Notes under the pieces: model-generated
What the model was told of the DNA's origin: nothing
The model's input: the letters and a program-made list of their open reading frames with translations, nothing else
Databases searched by the model: none
Assembly: GCA_934148985.1 (NCBI GenBank)
Contig: CAKPDO010000003.1
Coordinates: 1 to 64,000 of the forward strand
Origin: an uncultured Clostridia bacterium
GTDB taxonomy: Bacteria > Bacillota > Clostridia > TANB77 > CAG-508
Reading direction: 5' to 3'
DNA: 64,000 nucleotides
Part shown: positions 51,106-61,618 of the stretch, piece after piece
How positions within the stretch are numbered: the first letter of the stretch is position 1
How the letters are laid out: each line of letters begins with the position of its first letter
Position numbers and translations under genes: made by a program

Positions 51106-51324
51106 TTATTTTAAAGGATCATATCCACCTTTTGAAAATGGATTACATTTGATTATTCTTATTAATCCTAAAAATATTCCTTTTAAAGCTCCATATTTTT
51201 CAATTGCTTGTTTTGTGTATTCAGAACAAGTTGGATAATATTTACACCTTATATTTTTACTTTCTAACCATAATGATATATTTTTTTGATACCAGCTGAT
51301 TATTTTTATTAATATTTTTTTCAT
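51106..51324 (-). CDS. yidD: Membrane protein insertion efficiency factor YidD
   Basis: 72 residues, the usual length. The family signature [15 protein letters not shown] and [20 protein letters not shown] with DP near the end are present. YidD is a small membrane-associated helper of YidC. It starts 1 nt after the stop of rnpA (coupled) and precedes yidC in the conserved rpmH-rnpA-yidD-yidC-jag order. Confidence 0.95.
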   Translation of the reverse strand: MKKILIKIISWYQKNISLWLESKNIRCKYYPTCSEYTKQAIEKYGALKGIFLGLIRIIKCNPFSKGGYDPLK

Positions 51325-51325
51325 T

Positions 51326-51674
51326 TTATTCCGATACTATGATTTCAGCTTTCTTAAAAATTTTATACATATCTTTTTTTATTTTTTTAAAATCAATTTC
51401 TTCTGCATTAACTTCTTTTTTTATTAAAAATACTATGCTATTGCCTTTTTGTATTTCACTTTCAAAATTTTTATAATTTTCTCTTAAAAGCCTTTTTATT
51501 CTATTTCTTTCATTGGCCTTTCCTACTTTAGTGCTTATTGCTAGTCCTAAATAGTTGATTTCTTTATTGTTTTTCTTTATGAATGCTTTTAAATATTGAC
51601 CTCCGCACGTATTTTCCCTTTGTTAATACTTGCTTAAATTCATAGTTTTTCTTTAACATTTTTGTTTGTTTCAT
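51326..51674 (-). CDS. rnpA: Ribonuclease P protein component RnpA, apparent frameshift
   Basis: Found by reading the gap between rpmH and yidD. The first frame gives [20 protein letters not shown] and then KYV; one extra C near 51603 shifts the frame, after which [20 protein letters not shown], then [20 protein letters not shown] and RENYKNFE follow, with the RNRIKR RNA-binding motif, ending EIIVSE. Without the extra base the product would be 115 residues, a normal RnpA. RnpA is needed for tRNA 5' processing with RNase P RNA, so a true null is unlikely. Sequence error or recoding must be considered. Confidence 0.85.
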
Positions 51675-51759
51675 TTTTTCTCACATCCTTTGGCTAAATA
51701 AGCTTTTTTGTTTATTTTTCAAAACTATTAGCTTATATTAGCCCAAATGTGTGTTAATT

Positions 51760-51894
51760 TTAAGCACATAATCTTTTTCTTCCTTTTGCTCTTCTAGCTT
51801 TTAATACATTTCTTCCTGCTCTTGTAGACATTCTTGCAAAAAATCCGTGTACTTTTTTATTTTGTCTTTTTTTTGGTTGATAAGTTCTTTTCAT
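51760..51894 (-). CDS. rpmH: 50S ribosomal protein L34
   Basis: 44 residues, [20 protein letters not shown] then [24 protein letters not shown]: the complete bL34 sequence. GGAGGTG lies 8 nt before the ATG. The C-terminal RLCA replaces the more common RLTV/RLSA end. It heads the rpmH-rnpA-yidD-yidC-jag cluster, divergent from dnaA across the origin. Confidence 0.97.
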   Translation of the reverse strand: MKRTYQPKKRQNKKVHGFFARMSTRAGRNVLKARRAKGRKRLCA

Positions 51895-51982
51895 CTCTAA
51901 AACACCTCCACTTAAACTATGTTTTTATATATTATTTTCGTTTTACATATGCCTATTAAACTCATAAAACGCAAGTGAAAAT

Positions 51983-52011
51983 ATTATATCGTAAAGTTTA
52001 TAAAAAGTCAA
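51983..52011 (-). promoter_or_regulatory. Sigma-A promoter of rpmH
   Basis: Minus strand TTGACT (52006-52011), 17-bp spacer, TATAAT (51983-51988), about 80 nt before rpmH. Confidence 0.78.
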
Positions 52012-52164
52012 TGAAATTTGAATTTTTTTTTATTTCACCTAAGGAAATAAGGTTTTTTAGGCTTTTTTCTAGATTTTTTTTAAATTCTGTTGCATTTTGG
52101 TAGAAAATGTTGTATAACACTTTTATCGTTATAATATTTCAAAAAAATGTAAATTTTTAAAAAG

Positions 52165-52356
52165 TTATCCACAAGTTATCCACAGGTTATCCACAATTTG
52201 TGTGAATAATTATTACAGCAATTTTTTAACTTTGTAATAAAGCCGAACTCCTTACGCTTACTCACTTTTGAGATATAAATTTCTGTTTGGATTTAGTACC
52301 AATTTTTAGTGAAATATTACAAACTTATCAACACCTGTGGATAACTTTGTGGATAA
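52165..52356. other. Origin part 1: DnaA-box cluster upstream of dnaA (incC-like)
   Basis: Three consensus boxes TTATCCACA at 52165-52173, 52176-52184 and 52187-52195 (11-bp pitch), and two inverted boxes TGTGGATAA at 52336-52344 and 52348-52356. A near-match TTATCAACA is at 52325-52333. The rest of the 547-bp rpmH-dnaA gap is AT-rich with no gene. The cluster can serve both initiation and autoregulation of dnaA. Confidence 0.9.
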
Positions 52357-52414
52357 CTTTTATATAAAAAAAAGTAGTGTGATTTTACATAAATAGTTAC
52401 ATTTTTTATTAATA

Positions 52415-52420
52415 TATAAT
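52415..52420 (+). promoter_or_regulatory. Probable -10 of the dnaA promoter
   Basis: TATAAT 22 bp before the dnaA ATG, right after the DnaA boxes; no good -35 is visible. A ribosome site AAAGGAGATG follows. Confidence 0.4.
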
Positions 52421-52441
52421 TTTAAAGAAAGGAGATGTTTT

Positions 52442-53800
52442 ATGTTAGATTTAGACAAAGATGAACTTATGGAACAAGTAAAGATTCAATTAAAACCTGA
52501 AATTACTGAATTAATTTTTACAACATACATTGATACATTAACAATCGAAAGTATTGATAATTCAAACATTGTATTTCAAACAGATACAATATACAAAAAG
52601 GACATGCTAGAAAATAGATACTCAAGCTTAATCTTAAATGCTCTTAAAGATATAACAAATAGAAATTTTACTTTTTCTGTAAATTTACTTGAAAAAAACA
52701 CACCAACAGACGAAAACAGTAATCAAATTATTTCATCAAAATCAAATGATAAAGAAGAAATCGATTATTCAAATCAGACACTTAATCCCAAATACACATT
52801 CGAAACATTTGTCGTAGGAAACAACAACAGATTTGCACATGCCGCAGCACTTGCTGTAGGAGATAATCCAGCCAAAACATATAATCCATTATTTATTTAT
52901 GGTGGAGTTGGTCTTGGTAAGACTCACCTTATGCAAGCTGTAGGAAATAGAATTTTACAAAACAACCACTCTATGAACATAGTGTATGTAACTTCTGAAA
53001 AATTCACTAATCATTTGATAAACTCAATAAGAGAAGGAAAAAACGACCCTTTTAGAAATAAATATCGTTCAGCTGATGCTCTTTTAATTGATGATATTCA
53101 ATTTATTGCCAAAAAAGAAAGAGTTCAAGAAGAATTTTTCCACACTTTTAATACTTTATATGAAAATGGTAAGCAAATAATTATATCAAGTGATAAACCA
53201 CCAAGAGATTTGCCTTTTCTAGAAGACCGTCTAAAATCAAGGTTCGAATGGGGACTTCTAGCAGATATTTCTTGTCCTGATTATGAAACAAGAGTAGCTA
53301 TTCTTAGAAAAAAAGCCCTAGATGAAAGTATTATCATAGATGATGAAATATTAGCAGATATTGCAACAAAAATAGATTCAAATATTCGTGAGCTTGAAGG
53401 CGTATTTAATAAAATTGTTGCAAGAGCTTCTTTGACACATAGTCCTATCACAATTGAACTTGCTGAAAATGTTATAAATGAATTTATATCTAAAAAAGAA
53501 AAAGTAATTTCATCAGACTATATTCAAGAAACAGTTGCAAAATATTTTAGTATTGATAAAAGGGAATTTGCTGGTGAAAAAAGGTCTAATGATATTGCAT
53601 TCCCAAGACAAATTGCCATGTACTTGTGTCGAGAAGTTGCAAATATGAGTTTTCCTCAAATTGGTATTGATTTCGGTAAAAGAGATCATTCGACAGTTAT
53701 GCATGCATACAAAAAAATAGCAAAAGAAGTAAAAGAAAAAACAAATACAAGACTAATTGTGGAAAGTGTGAAAAACATTATACTAAATGTCGAAGACTAA
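52442..53800 (+). CDS. dnaA: Chromosomal replication initiator DnaA
   Basis: 452 residues. Domain I (1-80) for DnaB/regulator contacts, a short linker, the AAA+ domain III with Walker A GGVGLGKTHLMQAVG and Walker B ALLIDDIQFIA, the arginine-finger region LPFLEDRLKSRFEWGL, and the C-terminal DNA-binding domain IV with DFGKRDHSTVMHAYKKI. DnaA-ATP binds the TTATCCACA boxes on both sides of this gene and opens the origin. Start 14 nt after GGAG-type site (AAAGGAGATGTTTT). Confidence 0.98.
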   Translation: MLDLDKDELMEQVKIQLKPEITELIFTTYIDTLTIESIDNSNIVFQTDTIYKKDMLENRYSSLILNALKDITNRNFTFSVNLLEKNTPTDENSNQIISSKSNDKEEIDYSNQTLNPKYTFETFVVGNNNRFAHAAALAVGDNPAKTYNPLFIYGGVGLGKTHLMQAVGNRILQNNHSMNIVYVTSEKFTNHLINSIREGKNDPFRNKYRSADALLIDDIQFIAKKERVQEEFFHTFNTLYENGKQIIISSDKPPRDLPFLEDRLKSRFEWGLLADISCPDYETRVAILRKKALDESIIIDDEILADIATKIDSNIRELEGVFNKIVARASLTHSPITIELAENVINEFISKKEKVISSDYIQETVAKYFSIDKREFAGEKRSNDIAFPRQIAMYLCREVANMSFPQIGIDFGKRDHSTVMHAYKKIAKEVKEKTNTRLIVESVKNIILNVED

Positions 53801-53909
53801 AAAGACGTTAATATATCAATGTATTTAAAGATTTATAATAAATTTATGTTTGGTAAATATGTGTTTGATAGTGAAACTTAGACCCATTATTGGCACTGGT
53901 TTTTAAAAG

Positions 53910-54132
53910 TTATCCACATACCACCTGTGGAAAACCTGTGGATAAACTGTGGATAACTACTTTTCCACATACGAATGTGGAAAGTGTGGATAACTTCTCA
54001 AGTTATCCACAGAGTTATCCATACCTCTTTTGCTACGGCTTCAAAGTTTCCACATAGTTATCCACACTTTCCACAGTACCTACTACTACTACTACTATAT
54101 ATATTATATTAATATTATAAATAAATATACTA
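53910..54132. other. Origin part 2: DnaA boxes, DnaA-trio and unwinding element (oriC/DUE)
   Basis: Consensus boxes lie at 53910-53918, 53937-53945(-), 53948-53956(-), 53985-53993(-), 54003-54011 and 54058-54066, with a TTATCCATA variant at 54015-54023. After the last box and a short GC-containing stretch (CCACAGTACC) comes TACTACTACTACTACTA (54081-54097), the complement of repeated DnaA-trios, and then pure AT sequence to 54132. This is the order box, GC stretch, trio, DUE of the Bacillus subtilis basal unwinding system. Confidence 0.92.
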
Positions 54133-54152
54133 AGAGAAAGGAAGATTAATTG

Positions 54153-55271
54153 ATGAAATTCGTTTGTTTTAAAGACAAAATTATAAAAGCCCTTAATTCC
54201 GTAGTAAAAGGAGTTGCATCTAAAACTACAATGCCTATATTAGAGGGTATACTTATTCAAACAAATGACAATGAAATAAAATTAACAACTTACGATTTGG
54301 AATTAGGTATAGAATATACTATGCCATGTGAGGTTATAGAACAAGGAAGTACAGTTGTAAATGCAATGATGTTTACAGAGATTATAAGAAAGTTACCAGA
54401 TACTGAAATAAATATTGGAGTTAATGAAAATAATTTATTAACAATTGAATGTGAAGGTTCTTTATATAAACTTGCAACTATGAATCCTGATGAATTTCCA
54501 GAACTTCCAAAAATTGAAATTGAAAATTCTATAAGTTTAGAACAAAGTGCATTAAAAAATATGATTAGAAAAACAATCTTTGCAGTAAGTAGTGAAGAAA
54601 ATAGACCAATTTTTACAGGATGTTTGTTTGAAATAAAAAATAACAAACTTAATGTTGTTGCAATTGATGGATTTAGATTAGCATTAAGGACTTTAAATAT
54701 ACCAGTTCCAGTAAATGATTTTAAAGCTGTCATTCCAGCAAAAACTTTGAACGAAGTAAACAAAATTTTAGCAGATTCTTTTGAACCAATAAAAATAGGT
54801 GTTTCAAAAAATCAAGCAGTTTTTGATATGGAAAACTGTAAAATTGTAACTAGAATTTTGGATGGGGAATTTTTAAATTATTCAACAGTTATACCAGATT
54901 CATGGCAAACAAGAATTAGAGTAGAAAAAGACGCATTACAAAATAGTTTTGAAAGAATTAGTTTAATTTCTTCTTCAAGCATTGAAAAAGAAAAAAAATA
55001 TCCTGTAAAGGTTACGGTTGATATTGGAAAATTAACAATTTTATGTACAAATCAAACTGGAGATGCCAAGGAAGAAGTATTTATTTCAACAGAAGGAAAA
55101 ACTTTAGAGGTTGGATTCAATCCAAAATATTTCTTAGATAGTTTAAAAGCAATTGATGAGGAAGAAATATATGTTGAATTTGGCTCAAATGTTTCACCAT
55201 GTTTGATAAAATCTGTTGAAAATAATGACTATGTGTACATGATTTTACCAATAAGATTAAAAGGAGAATAA
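54153..55271 (+). CDS. dnaN: DNA polymerase III beta subunit (sliding clamp)
   Basis: 372 residues from the ATG at 54153 (GAAAGGAAG upstream; the in-frame TTG at 54150 is less likely). Three repeated clamp domains: domain 1 with ALNSVVKGVASKTTMPILEG, domain 2 with IFAVSSEENRPIFTGCLFEI and VAIDGFRLALR, domain 3 with FNPKYFLDSLKAID and the C-terminal VYMILPIRL (the YMxMPMRL-type end). It tethers the replicative polymerase to DNA. It stands between the origin and recF. Confidence 0.97.
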   Translation: MKFVCFKDKIIKALNSVVKGVASKTTMPILEGILIQTNDNEIKLTTYDLELGIEYTMPCEVIEQGSTVVNAMMFTEIIRKLPDTEINIGVNENNLLTIECEGSLYKLATMNPDEFPELPKIEIENSISLEQSALKNMIRKTIFAVSSEENRPIFTGCLFEIKNNKLNVVAIDGFRLALRTLNIPVPVNDFKAVIPAKTLNEVNKILADSFEPIKIGVSKNQAVFDMENCKIVTRILDGEFLNYSTVIPDSWQTRIRVEKDALQNSFERISLISSSSIEKEKKYPVKVTVDIGKLTILCTNQTGDAKEEVFISTEGKTLEVGFNPKYFLDSLKAIDEEEIYVEFGSNVSPCLIKSVENNDYVYMILPIRLKGE

Positions 55272-55342
55272 GATTTTTGAACATAGTTTTCCACAAATAG
55301 ATAACAAAATGTGGAAAAAAGTAAAAAAATTTTTAAAATTTC

Positions 55343-55389
55343 GAAAAACGGAGCATTAAAATCAAAAATGAGCCGTTTTTTTTGTTTTT
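55343..55389 (+). terminator. Terminator after dnaN
   Basis: AAAAACGG(A)GCATT pairs with AATG(A)GCCGTTTTT, followed by TTTGTTTTTG. The dnaA-dnaN unit therefore ends before recF. Confidence 0.8.
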
Positions 55390-55475
55390 GTAAATAAATT
55401 GGTCTATTTAATAATTTGATAAAAAATTTGAAATATATTAAAATAAAAAAACTTTTTTGTTTTATGGAGTAAAAA

Positions 55476-56549
55476 ATGTGGATTGAAAATATAAAAATAA
55501 ATAATTTTAGAAATTATAAATCTCAAGAAATTAGTCTAAATGAAGGTATTAATATCTTTTATGGTGAAAATGCACAAGGAAAAACAAATATTATTGAATC
55601 AATTTTTTTATCTAGTATTGGTAAGTCATTTAGGTGCAAAAAAGATAGTGAAATGATAAAATTTGGAGAAGAATATGCTTTTATAAGCTTAGATTTTAAA
55701 AAATCAGATAGAGAGGGAAGTATAGAAATTCAAATTGCAAACAAAAAAAATATAAATGTCAATAAGATAAAAATAAAAAAATTAAGTGATTTATTGGGAA
55801 ATGTAAATACTGTAATTTTTACGCCTGATGATATTAATGTTTTAAAAGGCGGGCCAGAAAATAGAAGAAAATTTTTAGATATTATGATAAGTCAGCTTAG
55901 GCCAAACTATATGTATGCAATAAATTTATATAAAAAGGCTTTAGACGAAAGAAATAATTATTTAAAAAAAATAAAATTAGAAGGTGCTGGAGAAAACTTG
56001 CTTGAGTTATGGGATGAACAATTGGTAAAATATGGATGTATAATTTCCAATTATAGAAAAGAATTTATAGAAAAAATAAAAGAAAAAATAAATGTAATTC
56101 ATAAAAATATTACAGGTAATAAAGAAGATATAAAAATAAATTATATTAGTGATTGTTTAGATAAAAATAAATTTAAAGAACTTTTGAAAGAGAGAAGAAA
56201 ATTAGATATTATTAAAGGATATACAACAAGAGGCGTTCATAGGGACGATTTTCAAATTTTTATAAATGATATTTTAGTAAATGTTTATGGTTCTCAAGGA
56301 CAACATAGGACGGCAGTCTTATCTTTAAAAATATCAGAATTGCAAGTTATAAATGATGAAATAGGGGAAAATCCAATTTTACTTTTAGATGATTTCATGT
56401 CTGAACTTGATGAGGTAAGAAGAAATAACTTCATGGAAAACATAAAAAATACTCAGGTTATAATTACATGTACTGATAAATTAATGCTGAAAAACATTAA
56501 TGCCAAGGTTTTTAAAGTGAATAATGGAGAAATTTTTGAAGAAAATTAA
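55476..56549 (+). CDS. recF: DNA replication/repair protein RecF
   Basis: 357 residues. Walker A FYGENAQGKTNIIESI, RecF signature YGSQGQHRTAVLSLK, and Walker B NPILLLDDFMSELDEVRR near the C terminus, as in SMC-like ATPases. RecF helps to load RecA at gaps. The small S4-domain gene (yaaA) that usually lies between dnaN and recF in Bacillus is missing here; the 204-bp gap holds only the terminator. GGAG lies 6 nt before the ATG. Confidence 0.96.
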   Translation: MWIENIKINNFRNYKSQEISLNEGINIFYGENAQGKTNIIESIFLSSIGKSFRCKKDSEMIKFGEEYAFISLDFKKSDREGSIEIQIANKKNINVNKIKIKKLSDLLGNVNTVIFTPDDINVLKGGPENRRKFLDIMISQLRPNYMYAINLYKKALDERNNYLKKIKLEGAGENLLELWDEQLVKYGCIISNYRKEFIEKIKEKINVIHKNITGNKEDIKINYISDCLDKNKFKELLKERRKLDIIKGYTTRGVHRDDFQIFINDILVNVYGSQGQHRTAVLSLKISELQVINDEIGENPILLLDDFMSELDEVRRNNFMENIKNTQVIITCTDKLMLKNINAKVFKVNNGEIFEEN

Positions 56550-56567
56550 AAAAATTTTTTAAATCAT

Positions 56568-56596
56568 TTGACAAAATTTAAAATTACAATTATTAT
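56568..56596 (+). promoter_or_regulatory. Sigma-A promoter of gyrB
   Basis: TTGACA (56568-56573), 17-bp spacer, TATTAT (56591-56596), about 40 nt before the gyrB start. Confidence 0.7.
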
Positions 56597-56610
56597 ATAA
56601 TAAGTTTTAA

Positions 56611-58566
<1,956 letters not shown>

Positions 58567-58582
58567 AAATATGCTTTTGGAT

Positions 58583-58620
58583 GGATAAAAAGCATATCGA
58601 AACCGATATGCTTTTTATCC
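58583..58620 (+). terminator. Strong terminator after gyrB
   Basis: GGATAAAAAGCATATCG and CGATATGCTTTTTATCC form a perfect 17-bp stem with a 4-nt loop, 16 bp after the gyrB stop. Confidence 0.85.
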
Positions 58621-59141
58621 TCAAGCAAAGCTAATAACAATTTTTACTAAAACCTATAAACCTAACTTTTTAACCTAATATATATTACTATATAAATAAG
58701 CTATAAACCAAATTTATAAATCAGTCGTTCGACTAAGAATACACTTTTAATAACCTAATTCATCCAGTTTGGAGGACTAGTAGAGACCATTAACAAATAT
58801 AAAAATAATCTTATCTCGAATATATTACCTATAGTGTAACCATATTAAAATATAGCTTGCGTACAAATAATATATTCTTATCGCCGACATATAATAATCT
58901 AAAGATAAAACTATTATATATCTTTGCCCGAAAATTAATAAACTAAATATATTTAATCTAATAATTCTCTTGAAACAACTGTTATTAACCTTACTGACTA
59001 TATTATGTGCAAGATGAAAAAATATATACATAAAAATAAAAAAATTTTTTAAATTTTTTTTAGTTTAGTTTTGAGAGCTTGGAGAAAGATTTTTTTTAAA
59101 GAAATTAAATACTTGTGTTGAATTTTGTCGAACGATTTTTC
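58621..59141. other. Non-coding gap between gyrB and the second T4SS-like locus
   Basis: About 520 bp without a convincing gene. A 68-codon minus-strand frame (58825-59031) has no ribosome site and a poor composition. The left part (58640-58980) has more even base use than the flanks and could be a decayed gene or an RNA, but no structure stands out. Confidence 0.5.
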
Positions 59142-59169
59142 TTGACATTTGAAAAAAATGTAATATAAT
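59142..59169 (+). promoter_or_regulatory. Sigma-A promoter of the second T4SS-like locus
   Basis: TTGACA (59142-59147), 16-bp spacer, TATAAT (59164-59169). The ribosome site GGAGG and ATG follow within 20 nt, so the leader is short. Confidence 0.75.
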
Positions 59170-59188
59170 GTTTTTCGAAGGAGGGAAA

Positions 59189-59743
59189 ATGAAACAAAAA
59201 AATATTACGACGCAAGAATGGATTACAATAGAAAAAATTAATGAAAACGGAACAGTAAAATTGAAAAATGGAAAAATAATAAAAATTTTAAAAATAACTC
59301 CGATTAATTTTAATTTAAAGTCTAATCTAGAAAAAGAAGCAATTTTGAATTCTTACAAAATATTTTTAAAAACATGTAATTTTGACATACAAATTTTAAT
59401 TCAAAGCAGCAAAGAAAATTTAACAAAAAATATTCAAATGATAAAAAATAATTTAGTAAAAGAAAATAAAAAATATTTAAATGAAATTGCAGAAAATTAT
59501 TTTGAATTTATAGAAAAATTTAATTCGATAAAAAATTCGTCGAGTAAAAATTTTTATATAATAATTTCAGAAGAGGAAAAAAATCAAAATGAAAATAATA
59601 TTTATCAAAATTTAAATGAAAAGTATTTTAAAATAAAAGAATGTTTATTTAGATGTGGAAACATTGTTCAAGAAATTAATTCAAAAAAAGAAATAAAAGA
59701 ACTATTTAATGTTTTTTTTAATTCAAGAATATATTTAAAGTAA
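59189..59743 (+). CDS. VirB4 N-terminal-domain-like protein (second T4SS-like locus)
   Basis: 184 residues from the ATG at 59189, 4 nt after GGAGG-type AAGGAGGG; the ATG at 59168 overlaps the -10 and is rejected. The pattern WITIEKINENGTVKLKNGKI IKILKITPINF (two parts), followed by a helix and NFDIQILIQSS, is like the TraC-like N-terminal domain of the 407-residue protein in the first locus (FDKIEDNMIIQKKGKFLMIV, PVQLYVQT). No membrane helix is present, unlike that protein. It probably pairs with the ATPase encoded 9 bp downstream. Composition is extremely Lys/Asn/Ile-rich. Confidence 0.6.
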   Translation: MKQKNITTQEWITIEKINENGTVKLKNGKIIKILKITPINFNLKSNLEKEAILNSYKIFLKTCNFDIQILIQSSKENLTKNIQMIKNNLVKENKKYLNEIAENYFEFIEKFNSIKNSSSKNFYIIISEEEKNQNENNIYQNLNEKYFKIKECLFRCGNIVQEINSKKEIKELFNVFFNSRIYLK

Positions 59744-59752
59744 ATAAAGGAG

Positions 59753-61573
59753 ATGGAAAATATAAAAAATATTTTTAAAAAAGAAAAAAATGAAATAAAA
59801 GAAAGTAATTTTTATGATGGAACAACAAATGTAAAAGATGATATAGCTCCAGCATATATAAATCTTTCAAATCCAAAATATATAGAAATAGATAATTTTT
59901 TTTATGGAGGACTAATTGTAACAAATTACTATAGAGAACAAAATGATATATTGCTAAAAACTCTATTGGATACAAATATAAACATGAATATTTCTATATT
60001 TTATGAAAAACAAGACCAATACAAAACAATAAAAGATTTAACGTATCATATAGGAAATGTGGGAACTGATATAACTGAAAAAAATAAAAATAGGGAAGAC
60101 ATAGATATTGCAATTTACACTTATAATGATGCGAAATATATAAGAAAAGAGATGCAAGTAAATGGAGAAGAATTATATTTTTTATATATTTATGTTACTG
60201 TATTTGCAGATAATGTAAAAGAATTAAATTTTTATTTAAATAGTATTGAAGGATTAATGCAAAGCCGAGGAATGCAAACCAAAAGAGCAAATTTCAGAGA
60301 AGAACAGGTTTTTAAAAGCTGCTTGCCAATTGCTGAAAATGATATTGATATAAAAAATTCGGCTAAAAGAAATGTATTAACAAATGGACTTATATCAACA
60401 TATCCATTCATAACATCAAGTATTTTCGATGAAGAAGGAATTTTTATAGGAAAAAATATTTATAATAATTCTTTAATTTTCGTGGATAGATATAATACAG
60501 AAAAATATAGAAATGCAAATATGTGTATTTTTGGAACATCTGGTGCAGGAAAATCTTTTTATACAAAATTATTAATTTTGAGATACAGGTTATTAGGAAT
60601 AGAACAATACGTAATCGACCCAGAAAGGGAGTATATAAAATTAGCTAAAGAATTAGATGGCACAGAAATAAAAATTGGTCCATCATCAAACACATATGTA
60701 AATGTTTTTGATATAAGAGAGGAATCTTTGGAAGAAGACGAAAAAGGCTATTTAGCAGTAAAAATAGCAAAATTAATTGGATTTTTTAACCTTATTTTTG
60801 GAGAAATGAATGAGGAAGAAAAAGGTATTATAGAAGAAAAAATAATAAGATTGTACAATTTAAAAAATATTAATTTTGATGATGAAAGTTTATTTATTGT
60901 AAATAAAAATAATATTATTTCAAAAAAATTTAAATCAAGTTTAGACATGCCTATTTTAGAGGAATTTTATGAGATTTTAAATGAAGACGAAAAAACAAAA
61001 AAATTTAGCATAAAGTTAATTCCATTTATAAAGGGCTCTTTGAAATTTTTTAACAATTATACAAATATAGAATTAAATAATAAATTAATTGTTGCAGATG
61101 TGTATGAACTTGGTGAAGAAAATTTAAAATATGGAATGTATTTATTTACAGAGTTATTTTGGGACAAGATAAAAATAAATAGAAAAAACAAAAAAGCAAT
61201 TTATTTAGATGAAATATGGAGATTAATTGGAGTTACATCAAATAAAGAAGTGGCATCTTTTATTTATAAAATATTTAAAACAATAAGAAAATATGGAGGA
61301 AGTGGTGTTGCAATTACACAAGATGTTTCTGATTTATTTAGTTTAGAAAATGGAACATATGGAAGAAGTATTTTAAATAATTCGAGCATAAAATCTTTTT
61401 TCTTGTTAGAAGAAGACAATATAAAAATATTATCTGAAAATGTTAATTTATCTGAAAAGGAAAAAATTGAAATTAAGTCTTTAAAAAGAGGCGAAAGCCT
61501 TATGTTTATAGGAGATAACCATATTTTAACAAAGGTAGAATGTTCTGAGATGGAAAAGAAAATTATAGAGTGA
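59753..61573 (+). CDS. VirB4-like T4SS ATPase (second locus)
   Basis: 606 residues. Walker A is CIFGTSGAGKSFYTK (Lys267), Walker B is KKAIYLDEIWRLIG, followed by YGGSGVAITQDVSDLF and a C-terminal SLKRGESLMFIGD, all in VirB4/TraC order. Residues about 45-220 are the rest of the VirB4 N-terminal domain (FFYGGLIVTNYYREQ, SCLPIAENDIDIKNSAKRNV, LISTYPFITSSI). The ribosome site AAAGGAG abuts the ATG (AAAGGAGATGG), an unusually short spacing, so translation may depend on coupling to the preceding gene. No pilin, VirB6 or VirB3 gene is nearby, so it may serve the first locus or a separate machine. Confidence 0.85.
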   Translation: MENIKNIFKKEKNEIKESNFYDGTTNVKDDIAPAYINLSNPKYIEIDNFFYGGLIVTNYYREQNDILLKTLLDTNINMNISIFYEKQDQYKTIKDLTYHIGNVGTDITEKNKNREDIDIAIYTYNDAKYIRKEMQVNGEELYFLYIYVTVFADNVKELNFYLNSIEGLMQSRGMQTKRANFREEQVFKSCLPIAENDIDIKNSAKRNVLTNGLISTYPFITSSIFDEEGIFIGKNIYNNSLIFVDRYNTEKYRNANMCIFGTSGAGKSFYTKLLILRYRLLGIEQYVIDPEREYIKLAKELDGTEIKIGPSSNTYVNVFDIREESLEEDEKGYLAVKIAKLIGFFNLIFGEMNEEEKGIIEEKIIRLYNLKNINFDDESLFIVNKNNIISKKFKSSLDMPILEEFYEILNEDEKTKKFSIKLIPFIKGSLKFFNNYTNIELNNKLIVADVYELGEENLKYGMYLFTELFWDKIKINRKNKKAIYLDEIWRLIGVTSNKEVASFIYKIFKTIRKYGGSGVAITQDVSDLFSLENGTYGRSILNNSSIKSFFLLEEDNIKILSENVNLSEKEKIEIKSLKRGESLMFIGDNHILTKVECSEMEKKIIE

Positions 61574-61618
61574 GTTATAAACAGTTTGGTAAAAAATGTG
61601 GAAAACTATTTATAGAAA

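Noticed and set aside
54093..54132. ATATATTATATTAATATTATAA as a dnaN promoter
   Set aside because: TATAAT-like words occur throughout this pure AT stretch, which is better explained as the DNA-unwinding element.
58825..59031. 68-codon minus-strand frame in the gap after gyrB
   Set aside because: No ribosome binding site, no promoter and an amino-acid make-up typical of random AT-rich sequence.
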